Part shown: positions 47,374-56,620 of the stretch, one piece after another
How the letters are laid out: each line of letters opens with the position of its first letter
How positions within the stretch are numbered: position 1 is the stretch's first letter
Source: an uncultured Collinsella sp.
Lineage (GTDB): Bacteria; Actinomycetota; Coriobacteriia; Coriobacteriales; Coriobacteriaceae
Assembly (NCBI GenBank): GCA_937943045.1
Contig: CALEBN010000067.1
Location: 110,552 to 174,551, forward strand
DNA: 64,000 nt
Direction: 5' to 3'
Translations under genes and position numbers: made by a program
Notes under the pieces: model-generated
Database searches by the model: none
The model's input: the letters and a program-made list of their open reading frames with translations, nothing else
Told to the model about the DNA's origin: nothing

Positions 47374-50253
47374 TTACTGTGCGTCGAGCTGCGCCTGACG
47401 CTCACGGTCACGCTTGAGCAACGGCGCCAAGAACTTGCCCGTGTAGCTCTGCGAACATGCCGCGACTTGCTCCGGCGTGCCTGAGACCACGACGGTTCCG
47501 CCGCCATTGCCGCCCTCGGGGCCCATATCGATCAGGCGGTCGGCAACCTTGATGACATCAAGGTTGTGCTCGATCACCAGAACCGTGTTGCCCGCATCGA
47601 CCAGGCGCTGCAACACGTCGAGCAGTTGACGAACATCCTCAAAATGGAGGCCGGTTGTGGGCTCGTCCAAAATGTAGAACGTCTTGCCTGTCTGGCGACG
47701 ATGAAGCTCCTTGGCGAGCTTCACGCGCTGCGCCTCGCCGCCCGAAAGCGTCGTAGCGGGCTGGCCCAAGCTCACGTAGCCCAGACCCACGTCATATAGG
47801 GTCTGCAGTTTGCGCTTAATCTGCGGGATATTCCCAAAGAAAGCCAGTGCTTCGGTGACACTCATGTCGAGCACGTCCGAGATTGTCTTGCCGCGGTAGG
47901 TAACCTCGAGTGTCTCGCGGTTATAACGCTTGCCGCCACATACCTCACAGGGGACATAGATATCGGGAAGGAAGTGCATCTCGATCTTAATCTGGCCATC
48001 GCCCTTGCACGCCTCGCAGCGACCTCCGCTTACGTTAAAGGAGAAACGTCCCGGTGAGTAGCCGCGCGCCTTCGACTCCGGCGTGCTTGCAAATAGCGCA
48101 CGCAGATCATCCCAAAGGCCAATATAGGTCGCAGGGTTCGAACGCGGCGTGCGACCGATCGGTGACTGGTCGATATCGATTACCTTATCGATGCACTCAA
48201 TGCCCTCAATCTTCTTGTACGGCCCCACGGGACGCGTCGAACGATGGATGGCATTCGTAAGCGCGGGCGCAATCGTATCGGTGACCAGGGAGCTCTTGCC
48301 CGATCCCGAAACACCGGTAACGACTGTGAGCGTACCGAACTCAATCTTAGCGGTAACGTTTTTGAGGTTATTAGCGCGGGCGCCCGTGATCTTAAGACAG
48401 CCGCGGCCGGGCTTGCGGCGCTCATCGGGCACGCGGATCATCCGCTTGCCGGTCAAATAAGCACCCGTCATGGAATCGGGGCATGCCATGATATCGGCAG
48501 GCGTTCCCGCGGCGACCACGTGTCCGCCGTTAACGCCCGCACCGGGACCCATATCGATCACGTAGTCTGCAGCGCGAATTGTATCTTCGTCGTGCTCGAC
48601 GACGATAACGGTATTACCGATATCGCGCAAGCGCTCGAGCGTCTTGATCAGGCGTTCGTTATCGCGTTGGTGAAGGCCGATCGACGGCTCGTCCAGAATG
48701 TACAGAACGCCCATGAGGCCGGCGCCGATCTGCGTTGCCAGGCGAATGCGTTGGGCCTCACCGCCGGAAAGCGTCGCCGAGGCGCGATCGAGCGTCAGAT
48801 AGTCGAGTCCGACATCGACCAGAAAACGCAGGCGCTCCAGGATTTCCTTGACGATGCGCCCGCCGATAAACTGCTGACGCTCGGTAAGCTCCAGGCCCTC
48901 AAAAAACTCGAGCGACTCGCGACAGGACAGGCAGCAGACATCGTAAATGGACTTGCCGCCCACGGTGACGGCAAGCATCTCGGGACGCAGGCGAGCACCG
49001 TGACAGCTCGAGCATGGCTCTTCGCGAATGTATTTCTCCAAGCGAGCCCTGGTGTTCTCGTTCGTCGTCTCGTTGTAGCGCTCGTACAGGATATTGCGCA
49101 CACCCGAGAACTTAGTGTCCCACTGGCTGCGACGCCCATCGAGCTTTTGATAGTCGACCGAAATCTTCGTGTCGCCCATGCCATCCAAAAACGCACGGCG
49201 CACCCGCGGGGGCAGGTCCTCCCATGGCGTATCGGCACTCACCTTAAAGTGTTTGCAGACCGCGGCAAAAATCTGCGGATAATAGTTGGAATTGCCGAAC
49301 AGGCTGCCAAAGACTCCGTCGGCAATCGACTTTGAGGGGTCTTCAATCAGCGCCTCGGCATCGACTGTCTTTTTAAAGCCCAGGCCATCGCACTCGGGAC
49401 ATGCACCATAGGGCGCGTTGAACGAAAAGTCGCGCGGCTGCAGGTCGTCGATGGAATGCCCGTGCTCCGGGCACGCCAGTGCCAGCGAATACTCCAGCAG
49501 CTCGCCCTCGGTTCCCTCGGGAGCGTCGCGGTCGGGCAGCATGTACACGTTCACGTTACCGTGCGCCAGTGCCGTCGCCTGCTCAACGGACTCGGCAATG
49601 CGACCCAGGGAGTTCTCTCGAATCACGATACGGTCGACCACGACCTCAATGTCGTGTTTGAACTTCTTGTCCAGGTCGATCGGGTCGTCAAGCGAGCGTA
49701 CCTCGCCGTCGACGCGCACACGGCTAAAGCCCTCCGCACGCAGGTCCTCAAACAGCTTGGCATATTCGCCCTTGCGTCCACGAACCACCGGCGCCAACAC
49801 AAACGCGCGACGGCCCTCCCCCGCCGCCAGCACCTTATCGGCGACCTGATCGGTCGTCTGACGCTCAATGACACGACCGCACTCAGGACAGTGTGGCGTT
49901 CCCACGCGAGCAAACAGCAGACGCAGATAGTCGTAAATCTCGGTTACGGTACCCACCGTCGAGCGTGGGTTTTTGGACGTCGTTTTCTGATCGATCGACA
50001 CGGCCGGCGACAGGCCGTCAATCGAGTCCAGATCGGGCTTGTCCATCTGGCCCAAAAACTGACGCGCATAGCTCGAAAGGCTCTCGACGTAACGGCGCTG
50101 GCCCTCGGCATAGATGGTATCGAACGCCAGTGAGCTCTTGCCCGATCCGGAAAGACCGGTTATGACCACGAGCTGGTCACGCGGAATGGAAACATCGATA
50201 TCGCGCAGGTTATGCTCGCGCGCGCCGCGAATAACGATAGAAGAATCAGACAT
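47374..50253 (-). CDS. uvrA: excinuclease ABC subunit A
   Basis: A 959-residue damage-recognition ATPase with two ABC modules. Module one has ITGLSGSGKSSLAFDTIYAEGQRRYVESLS, module two has VTGVSGSGKSSLVTDTI; the paired signatures are LSGGEAQRIRLATQIG and LSGGEAQRVKLAKELHRR. Zinc modules appear as CPEHGHSIDDLQPRDFSFNAPYGACPECDG and CEACKGDGQIKIEMHFLPDIYVPCEVCGG, with a further CSSCHG. Length and order are canonical. AAGGAG precedes the ATG. A LexA-like box lies 63 bases upstream. Confidence 0.97.
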   Translation of the reverse strand: MSDSSIVIRGAREHNLRDIDVSIPRDQLVVITGLSGSGKSSLAFDTIYAEGQRRYVESLSSYARQFLGQMDKPDLDSIDGLSPAVSIDQKTTSKNPRSTVGTVTEIYDYLRLLFARVGTPHCPECGRVIERQTTDQVADKVLAAGEGRRAFVLAPVVRGRKGEYAKLFEDLRAEGFSRVRVDGEVRSLDDPIDLDKKFKHDIEVVVDRIVIRENSLGRIAESVEQATALAHGNVNVYMLPDRDAPEGTEGELLEYSLALACPEHGHSIDDLQPRDFSFNAPYGACPECDGLGFKKTVDAEALIEDPSKSIADGVFGSLFGNSNYYPQIFAAVCKHFKVSADTPWEDLPPRVRRAFLDGMGDTKISVDYQKLDGRRSQWDTKFSGVRNILYERYNETTNENTRARLEKYIREEPCSSCHGARLRPEMLAVTVGGKSIYDVCCLSCRESLEFFEGLELTERQQFIGGRIVKEILERLRFLVDVGLDYLTLDRASATLSGGEAQRIRLATQIGAGLMGVLYILDEPSIGLHQRDNERLIKTLERLRDIGNTVIVVEHDEDTIRAADYVIDMGPGAGVNGGHVVAAGTPADIMACPDSMTGAYLTGKRMIRVPDERRKPGRGCLKITGARANNLKNVTAKIEFGTLTVVTGVSGSGKSSLVTDTIAPALTNAIHRSTRPVGPYKKIEGIECIDKVIDIDQSPIGRTPRSNPATYIGLWDDLRALFASTPESKARGYSPGRFSFNVSGGRCEACKGDGQIKIEMHFLPDIYVPCEVCGGKRYNRETLEVTYRGKTISDVLDMSVTEALAFFGNIPQIKRKLQTLYDVGLGYVSLGQPATTLSGGEAQRVKLAKELHRRQTGKTFYILDEPTTGLHFEDVRQLLDVLQRLVDAGNTVLVIEHNLDVIKVADRLIDMGPEGGNGGGTVVVSGTPEQVAACSQSYTGKFLAPLLKRDRERQAQLDAQ

Positions 50254-50315
50254 GGAAGCTCCTTGCCTCCTACAACTTCAAATCACACTGACGATGAGTT
50301 TAGCGCACTCGACGC

Positions 50316-50327
50316 GCACAGATGTTC
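50316..50327 (-). promoter_or_regulatory. candidate LexA (SOS) box upstream of uvrA
   Basis: On the minus strand GAACATCTGTGC matches the Gram-positive LexA consensus GAACATATGTTC at 10 of 12 positions, with the left half-site perfect and the right degenerate. Confidence 0.35.
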
Positions 50328-50446
50328 GTAATTCAAGATTCGCAGACCTTTTGCTTTGCGTATCGGGTGCTTTGTTTCTCGAAATGCCGTGGAAAGGTTA
50401 GAGTAATCTAAAACTGAACTTAATTTGCTGTAACAGAGGAACGTCC

Positions 50447-51076
50447 ATGACCGAAGATATCCCCCTTGAAATCACTTCGAACGACATGGCCAATCTGCCC
50501 ATATTCATCGCCGTCCTTATCGTGGCCGCCGTCGTCGTGCGCGTGTATTTTTCAATCAAACACAACGAAAAGCCGCCCATTGCCCGCGTCTTTTGGTGCG
50601 CGATGCTCCTCATCCCGCTCGGCATGGTAGCTGCATGGATTACGAATCAATTGCTCGTAAATGAGGACTGTTCCCTATGGGTCCTTTCTTATTCGGCGCT
50701 CGGTGCTGCCGCCGTCATACTTCTTGTCGAGCCCTTGGTTTCGGGACTTATCGACCAAACCGATCTTGCGACGGGAACGGTTGCCTGTATTTGCCGCGAC
50801 ATCCTTGTCGTCGCCGCTGTTTCAGCGCTCTCGTTCGTTTCACTCGAAATTGCCTGCAACGAAACGTTCTATCGCATTCCCGCCAACTCATTCGGGTTTT
50901 CCGTCGGGCTGCTCGCGACGGTTCTGCTCTCCCTTTATTTGCTGGGACAGCGTCATGGAGGCGTCATGGCCCTCGTGCCCGTCGTCTGTTGCACCCTTGG
51001 CATTGCCGAGCACTTCGTCATAACGTTTAAAGGCGAGCGACATTTTGGCATTGGGCACCGCAATGGAAGTAAGTGA
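50447..51076 (+). CDS. LTA-synthase-like membrane protein, N-terminal part (frame-disrupted)
   Basis: A 209-codon frame with five or six hydrophobic segments (PIFIAVLIVAAVVVRVYF, AMLLIPLGMVAAWI, AAAVILLVEPLVSGL and so on), ending EHFVITFKGERHFGIGHRNGSK. It is the membrane half of an LTA-synthase-family protein; homologues run on through a PxD loop into a conserved [A/L]GTAxxV segment. Here that segment occurs in the next frame (ALGTAMEVSEGY), so this frame loses register at about 51040 and stops early. The ATG follows CAGAGGAACGTCC. Alone it would have no enzymatic domain. Confidence 0.75.
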   Translation: MTEDIPLEITSNDMANLPIFIAVLIVAAVVVRVYFSIKHNEKPPIARVFWCAMLLIPLGMVAAWITNQLLVNEDCSLWVLSYSALGAAAVILLVEPLVSGLIDQTDLATGTVACICRDILVVAAVSALSFVSLEIACNETFYRIPANSFGFSVGLLATVLLSLYLLGQRHGGVMALVPVVCCTLGIAEHFVITFKGERHFGIGHRNGSK

Positions 51077-52586
51077 GGGATATGAGTTCACCTTCACTGC
51101 AGGAATCGTAACCTCACTCGCCCTGCTGGAGATTTCCCTGGGGCTTCTTTCGCTTATCCGACCGCGAAAGCTCCGTACGCCCGCCCATGTCTTCCCCGCA
51201 ATCGCCGCTAACCTCTGCGCTTTTCTGCTAGTGACCGTTGTGGGGCTCTTGGGCTTTTCCAACATCGACTTGGAGCAGTCGCTGGATTTTGGATTTGACC
51301 GTTGGCAGCCCATCACCACGTATGCGTCTCAGGGTTTTATCACTTCGTTCACCGAAATGGTCAACGAGTTGCCCATTGAAAAGCCCGAAGACTATACGCC
51401 CGATGAAGCGCAGAGCATCGAGCAGGAGCTCGCCGCCGCCTACGACAGCACGTATGGCTCGAGCGAGCAGCGCGCGGCGGCCGTTGCCCAGTTCAATGAA
51501 ATCAAGCCGACGATTGTTGCCGTCATGAACGAGAGTTTTAGCGACCTTTCGTGCTTTGAGCAGCTCCAGGCGGCCGGGTACACCGGTCCCGCATTCTACA
51601 ACTCGCTTCCCGACACACTTGTTCGCGGCACCATGCTCGCTTCGGTCACCGGTGGCGGAACGGCGAACTCCGAATTCGAATTTTTGACCGGAGCGACAAC
51701 GGCCTTTGTCGGATTAGGCAAAATCCCCTATCAGCTGTATCAGATGAATAGTGTCAACAGCCTGGCAAAGGACCTTAAAGAGCTTGGGTATACCACTACC
51801 GCTATGCACCCGCAAAACCCCGTCAACTACCATCGAGATAAAATCTATCAGCAGCTGGGTTTTGGAGACTTTCTTTCAATCGGCGATTTCGAAGGTGCGC
51901 CCTATTACCATGCCGGCGTATGCGACTACGCCACCTACGACAAGATACTCGACCTGCTCAGAACCGACGAAGCCCCGCAGTTCATCTTTGACGTCACGAT
52001 GCAGAATCACGGCGGCTACGACTATGGCACCGTTCCCGCCGAAGAGCTGACAAACTATTGGGTCGAGGGAGCCAGCGAGGGCGCCAATAGCGCGCTCAAT
52101 ACCTATCTCACCTGCATCAATGCATCCGACCGGGACCTCGAGTACTTTATCAATGAGCTCCGCAATATCGGCAGACCGGTTGTTCTTGTCTTTTTTGGCG
52201 ACCATCAGCCGAGCGCCGCAACGACTCTCAACGACGAGCTGTACCCTCAGGAAGATACGGCAAGCCACGCTTTCCGTATCTATCAGTCGACCTATTTCGT
52301 CTGGGCCAACTATGAAATCGCCGGCAATACCGAGCTCAACGTCTACGACACCGTCGGGGCAAACGAGATTGCAGCTATTACCCTTAATAAGATTGGCGCC
52401 CCGCTCACTGACTATCAAAAGGCCCTGCTTGCAACAAGGTCAGATGTGCCCACCATCAATGTCGCCGGCTATATTGGTGCCGACGGGCTGCGCTACGACT
52501 TGGAATCTGAAGACAGCCCATACGCCTCGACGATCGACAAGCTGCAGCGCATGCAATACCTCGAGTTCGCCAGCAAAGTTCAGTAA
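51045..52586 (+). CDS. LTA-synthase-like sulfatase-fold enzyme, C-terminal part (frame-disrupted)
   Basis: A 513-codon frame continuing the previous gene. Two more membrane helices (residues 18-38 and 52-72) precede an extracytoplasmic alkaline-phosphatase-superfamily domain: VAVMNESFSDL (metal Glu), GGGTANSEFEFLTGAT (nucleophile Thr), MQNHGGYDYG and VVLVFFGDHQPSA (metal Asp-His). It transfers or hydrolyses phosphoglycerol-type groups on the cell surface. The only possible starts (TTG 51045, ATG 51063) have no ribosome site, so unless frameshifting occurs this half is probably not made. Confidence 0.75.
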   Translation: MALGTAMEVSEGYEFTFTAGIVTSLALLEISLGLLSLIRPRKLRTPAHVFPAIAANLCAFLLVTVVGLLGFSNIDLEQSLDFGFDRWQPITTYASQGFITSFTEMVNELPIEKPEDYTPDEAQSIEQELAAAYDSTYGSSEQRAAAVAQFNEIKPTIVAVMNESFSDLSCFEQLQAAGYTGPAFYNSLPDTLVRGTMLASVTGGGTANSEFEFLTGATTAFVGLGKIPYQLYQMNSVNSLAKDLKELGYTTTAMHPQNPVNYHRDKIYQQLGFGDFLSIGDFEGAPYYHAGVCDYATYDKILDLLRTDEAPQFIFDVTMQNHGGYDYGTVPAEELTNYWVEGASEGANSALNTYLTCINASDRDLEYFINELRNIGRPVVLVFFGDHQPSAATTLNDELYPQEDTASHAFRIYQSTYFVWANYEIAGNTELNVYDTVGANEIAAITLNKIGAPLTDYQKALLATRSDVPTINVAGYIGADGLRYDLESEDSPYASTIDKLQRMQYLEFASKVQ

Positions 52587-52646
52587 GCCCGCCCATTCGC
52601 TTGGACCCATCGTATTGCAAGCACGCTCGGCCCAAATGCATCGCAA

Positions 52647-52676
52647 ATGACTCCCGCTCGCAAACGAGGGTACAAT
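52647..52676 (+). promoter_or_regulatory. mrp promoter
   Basis: -35 ATGACT (52647-52652), 18-base spacer, -10 TACAAT (52671-52676), about 55 bases upstream of the start codon. The leader contains a small GGGGC TCC GGCCCC hairpin. Confidence 0.5.
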
Positions 52677-52731
52677 GACGCTCGTGTCACACCGCGGGGC
52701 TCCGGCCCCAACATATACAAAGGAGTCAAAC

Positions 52732-53562
52732 ATGGGTTGCGAGCACGCACAGGCAGCCGACGGGCAAACGTCGCCGTCGCAATTTGAGGAGAATACGCTG
52801 TCCGAGGTCAAGCGCGTTATCGCCGTGCTTTCCGGCAAGGGCGGCGTCGGCAAGTCATTCGTCACCGGCGCCATCGCCACGGAGCTTTCCCGCCACGGTC
52901 ACAAGGTCGGCGTCCTCGATGCCGATATTACCGGCCCCTCTATCCCTAAGATGTTCGGCATGAGCGGACGTCACGTCCATGCCCTCGGCAACCTTATGCT
53001 GCCCGAAATCTCCGAGCACGGCGTCAAGGTTATGAGCTCTAACCTGCTGCTCCAAAACGAAACCGACCCCGTCCTCTGGCGCGGTCCGGTTATCGCGGGT
53101 GCCATCAGACAGTTCTGGAGCGAAACCTCATGGGGCCCCATCGACTACCTGCTGGTCGACATGCCTCCGGGAACGGGCGACGTCGCCCTCACGGTCTTCC
53201 AGTCGCTGCCCGTCGATGGCATCGTCATCGTCACGAGCCCGCAGGATCTGGTCTCGATGATCGTCGCCAAGGCGGTCAACATGGCCGAGAAGATGAACGT
53301 CCCCATTCTGGGAATCGTCGAAAACATGAGCTATATCGAGTGCCCCGATTGCGGCAAGAAGATCGAAGTCTTTGGCAAGAGCAAGCTCCCCGAGGTCGCC
53401 GAGCGTTACAACCTCGAGATCCTAGGGCAGCTTCCCATCAATCCGGCACTCGCCGAGGCTTGCGATAAGGGAGAGGTTGAGACCGCACTGCCCGCACGTA
53501 TGCTGCCCCAGGCTGTCTCTGCCGTCGAGGCCATTGCCCCGCACGAGACCGCCGAGGCCTAA
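52732..53562 (+). CDS. mrp: Mrp/NBP35-family iron-sulfur cluster carrier ATPase
   Basis: A 276-residue P-loop ATPase carrying Fe-S clusters to target proteins. VIAVLSGKGGVGKSFVTGAIA is the deviant Walker A, VLDADITGPSIPKMFG the Walker A' region, and IDYLLVDMPPGTGDVALTVFQ Walker B. YIECPDCGKKIEVFG contains the CxxC that bridges the cluster in the dimer. An N-terminal Cys (MGCEHA) may also bind iron. AAAGGAG precedes the ATG. The next gene starts on the base after its stop. Confidence 0.93.
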   Translation: MGCEHAQAADGQTSPSQFEENTLSEVKRVIAVLSGKGGVGKSFVTGAIATELSRHGHKVGVLDADITGPSIPKMFGMSGRHVHALGNLMLPEISEHGVKVMSSNLLLQNETDPVLWRGPVIAGAIRQFWSETSWGPIDYLLVDMPPGTGDVALTVFQSLPVDGIVIVTSPQDLVSMIVAKAVNMAEKMNVPILGIVENMSYIECPDCGKKIEVFGKSKLPEVAERYNLEILGQLPINPALAEACDKGEVETALPARMLPQAVSAVEAIAPHETAEA

Positions 53563-54834
53563 GTGAACACAAACGCCTCCTATGACGTCTTGGTAATCGG
53601 CGGCGGGGCCTCGGGTCTCGCCGCCGCCATTACGGCTGCACGCGCAGGCAAAAGCGCCTGCATCGTTGAGCGCGATGTTGCCTGCGGCCTTAAACTCCTT
53701 GCGACCGGCAACGGCCGCTGCAACCTTTCCAACGAATCAATTGATTTCCAGCGGTACAACCACCCCGCATTCGTCGAATCCGTCATGGGCCCCCACCCCG
53801 AACAAGAGCTTATGGGTTTCTTCTCCTCGCTGGGCATCATGACAACCTCCGAGGAAGGCCGGCTGTACCCGCGCTCCCTTCGCGCAGAATCGGTGCGCGA
53901 CGCGCTTCTCAACGTTTGCGACCGCCTAGGTATCACCTTAATCTGCGGAGCCAACGTTGCCTCGGCGCACAAAGCTTCCGAAGGCTGGACACTCCAAATA
54001 GACCGTCCAGCGCGGGCACTCAAGGCAAAAAAGCACGACGACCGAAAATCGGAGCTCCGCTCGCTTCGGAAAGCGCTCGCCGATGTCCCTCGCAAGAACG
54101 AGGCCCTGGAGGCACATGCCGTAATTATCGCCACGGGTGGCAACCCCACCGGTATCGCCGATACGTTTCGCCTCCCCCTCACTTCGCTGCGCCCCATCCT
54201 CTGCCCCGTATCGGCAACGGTCGTCGGCGATCGGGCGGCACTCAAGACGTTGGATGGCCTGCGCGTCCGCGCCCGCTTGACGCTCGCCCGCAATCATAAT
54301 GAGCTCTGGCGCGAAGACGGCGAAGTGCTCTTCCGAACCTTTGGCATCTCGGGCGTTGCCGCCTTCAACCTCTCCCGTCGTATCCAGCACGGCGATACGA
54401 TCCTGCTCGACGTTTTCCCGGACCTCTCCAAAGACGAGCTGCTCGATATGCTCAACCGGCGCGTTGAGCTGCTCGGCGGCTTTTCGCCCCGCAATCCCCG
54501 TTGGCTCGACGGTATGCTCGCCCCGCAACTCTCCCGCGTCGTCTGCACGGCGTTCGAGCAGTGCCATCCAGGCTCCAACGATGTCATCCACCTGGTCTCG
54601 ATCCTCAAGCACTTTAAGTTGCTCGTCGAGGGAACAGCCGAGGAGCGCTCGGCGCAGGTCACGCGTGGTGGCGTATCTGTCGAGAGCATCTCAACACCCA
54701 GTCTACGCGCGCGCAGCGCTGTCGACGCCCCGCTTTACGTCTGCGGCGAAGCGCTCGACATCGACGCCGATTGCGGAGGCTTTAACCTTGCGTGGGCCTG
54801 GCTCTCGGGCATTCGCGCTGCAAGCAGCCTGTAG
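53563..54834 (+). CDS. HI0933/YhiN-family flavoprotein (BaiN-like)
   Basis: A 423-residue FAD-dependent oxidoreductase. YDVLVIGGGASGLAAAITAARAG binds FAD, LLATGNGRCNLSN is the family signature, HAVIIATGGNP the second nucleotide-site strand, and ALDIDADCGGFNLAWAWLSG closes the FAD site. The start is GTG right after the mrp stop, so it is coupled to mrp. A basic insert near residues 145-165 (ALKAKKHDDRKSELRSLRK) is unusual. Family members include BaiN, tied to bile-acid 7-dehydroxylation, but most are of unknown function. Confidence 0.87.
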   Translation: MNTNASYDVLVIGGGASGLAAAITAARAGKSACIVERDVACGLKLLATGNGRCNLSNESIDFQRYNHPAFVESVMGPHPEQELMGFFSSLGIMTTSEEGRLYPRSLRAESVRDALLNVCDRLGITLICGANVASAHKASEGWTLQIDRPARALKAKKHDDRKSELRSLRKALADVPRKNEALEAHAVIIATGGNPTGIADTFRLPLTSLRPILCPVSATVVGDRAALKTLDGLRVRARLTLARNHNELWREDGEVLFRTFGISGVAAFNLSRRIQHGDTILLDVFPDLSKDELLDMLNRRVELLGGFSPRNPRWLDGMLAPQLSRVVCTAFEQCHPGSNDVIHLVSILKHFKLLVEGTAEERSAQVTRGGVSVESISTPSLRARSAVDAPLYVCGEALDIDADCGGFNLAWAWLSGIRAASSL

Positions 54835-54864
54835 CCGCGCAGTCTATAATCAAAAACGCATTCG

Positions 54865-54897
54865 GGCCGTCTGGGATACCGGACGGCCTCTTTCTTG
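54865..54897 (+). terminator. terminator after the YhiN-like gene
   Basis: GGCCGTC and GACGGCC arms (within 54865-54888) followed by TCTTTCTTG. It separates the mrp unit from the next flavoprotein gene. Confidence 0.7.
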
Positions 54898-54914
54898 CCT
54901 CTAAGGAGACCTCG

Positions 54915-56555
54915 ATGATCGAAATCACCCAAGTCAACGCGTCGCTCGATGAAGCCGGCGATGAAAATGCCTGCCTCATTGTTGGCAAGCGAGTCGCCAA
55001 GCGCGTCCTACGTTGCAAGGACTCCGAGATCAAGTCCATCGAGCTCCACCGCAAGTCAATCGACGCCCGCAAAAAACGAGACGTCCATTTTATCCTAAGC
55101 TTTCGTGTTGAGCTGACTAGTCCCCACCTCGAGCGAGAAGCGGTCGACAGCGTTGCCGAGCGTGACCGCTCGCGCGTACGCGCGATAGAAGACGATGGGT
55201 CTTCATTCCCCACCCCCGTCTCCGACGCACCTCAAGAACGCCCTGTCGTTGTCGGCGCCGGATGCGCCGGCCTTTTCGCTGCGCTTACGCTCGCCGAAGC
55301 AGGTCTTAAGCCCTTGCTCATCGAGCGCGGCGACCCGGCATTTCGCCGCTCGCATGCGATCGACCTCTTTCTAAAGGAGCGCATCCTCGACCCCGAGAGT
55401 AATATCCAGTTTGGTCTGGGCGGCGCGGGGACCTTCTCGGACGGCAAGCTCAATACGGGAACAAAAAATCCCGCCCATCGCCTTATCCTCGAAACCTTCG
55501 TCGAGGCGGGTGCGCCCCGCGATATTCTGTGGGATGCCAAGCCGCACATTGGCTCCGACATCCTTCCCGCCGTCGTTACCAGCATCTCCCAGCGCATTGA
55601 ACAGCTCGGAGGAACCGTTCGCTATCGAACGAAACTCGTTGACATTCACACTGACACATCTGGCACCATTGTCGGTATCGACATCCAGTCGTCCCACGAC
55701 GCGACAAGCGAGTCAATCAACACAAAGCATCTCATCCTTGCTTGCGGTCATTCTGCCCGCGACGTATTCGAGGTTCTCAAAACCCATGATGTCGCCCTCG
55801 CTCAAAAGACGTTTGCCATGGGCGTTCGCATCGAACACCCGCAGCGTGATATCGATCGGGCGCAATATGGCCCCGCAGCGGGTCATCCCGCGCTCGGAGC
55901 AGCCCCCTATAAGCTCGTTGCCCATCTTCCCAACGGCCGCAGCGTGTTCTCATTCTGCATGTGTCCCGGCGGACAGGTTGTCGCCGCCTCTTCAGAGCCC
56001 GGCCATCTGTGCGTCAACGGCGCCAGTCTCAACGCCCGCGCCGGCCGCAACGCAAACGCCGCTCTCCTCGTTAACGTCACGCCCGACGATCTTCCCAGCG
56101 ACGATCCTCTTGCAGGCGTAGAACTCCAGCGCATTTGCGAGCGGGCTGCCTATCGCCTTGGCGGCTCCAACTGGAACGCACCGGCACAGCTCGTCGGCGA
56201 CTTCCTTGCAGAACGCGCCAGCACGACATGCGGCAAGGTAAAGCCCACCTATCCGCTCGGCGTGACTTGGACAGCAATCGATGAGTCATTGCCGCAACAT
56301 ATCATCGAGTCGCTTCGTCTGGGAATTCCCTTGCTCGGCAAAAAACTGCGTGGCTACGACCATCCCGATGCCGTCCTCACCGGTGTTGAGACACGCTCGA
56401 GCTCTCCGGCCACCGTTACTCGAGACCGGCAATGCCACGCTGTATCGACCCCGGGGCTCTACCCTTGCGGCGAGGGAGCCGGATATGCCGGAGGAATCAT
56501 GAGCGCCGCTACCGATGGCATCCGTTGCGCCGAAGCCCTGATCGCAGACCTCTAG
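54915..56555 (+). CDS. FAD-dependent oxidoreductase of the COG2509 type
   Basis: A 546-residue flavoprotein. An N-terminal domain of about 90 residues (ITQVNASLDEAGDENACLIVGKRVAKRVL, then KKRDVHFILSFRVEL) is typical of this uncharacterised FAD-dehydrogenase family. The Rossmann site is PVVVGAGCAGLFAALTLAEAGLKPLLIERG, then FGLGGAGTFSDGKLNTGTKN, HLILACGHSARD, and GLYPCGEGAGYAGGIMSAATDG near the end. AAGGAG precedes the ATG at 54915. No substrate is known for the family. Confidence 0.86.
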   Translation: MIEITQVNASLDEAGDENACLIVGKRVAKRVLRCKDSEIKSIELHRKSIDARKKRDVHFILSFRVELTSPHLEREAVDSVAERDRSRVRAIEDDGSSFPTPVSDAPQERPVVVGAGCAGLFAALTLAEAGLKPLLIERGDPAFRRSHAIDLFLKERILDPESNIQFGLGGAGTFSDGKLNTGTKNPAHRLILETFVEAGAPRDILWDAKPHIGSDILPAVVTSISQRIEQLGGTVRYRTKLVDIHTDTSGTIVGIDIQSSHDATSESINTKHLILACGHSARDVFEVLKTHDVALAQKTFAMGVRIEHPQRDIDRAQYGPAAGHPALGAAPYKLVAHLPNGRSVFSFCMCPGGQVVAASSEPGHLCVNGASLNARAGRNANAALLVNVTPDDLPSDDPLAGVELQRICERAAYRLGGSNWNAPAQLVGDFLAERASTTCGKVKPTYPLGVTWTAIDESLPQHIIESLRLGIPLLGKKLRGYDHPDAVLTGVETRSSSPATVTRDRQCHAVSTPGLYPCGEGAGYAGGIMSAATDGIRCAEALIADL

Positions 56556-56582
56556 CGCACGAATTCCAGCACGCAAAAGACA

Positions 56583-56616
56583 CAGGCCCCGAGCTCCACA
56601 GGGAACTCGGGGCCTG
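56583..56616. terminator. bidirectional terminator between the flavoprotein gene and uvrB
   Basis: CAGGCCCCGAG (56583-56593) and CTCGGGGCCTG (56606-56616), an 11-base perfect stem between convergent genes whose stops are 28 and 5 bases away. Confidence 0.75.
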
Positions 56617-56620
56617 TTCG

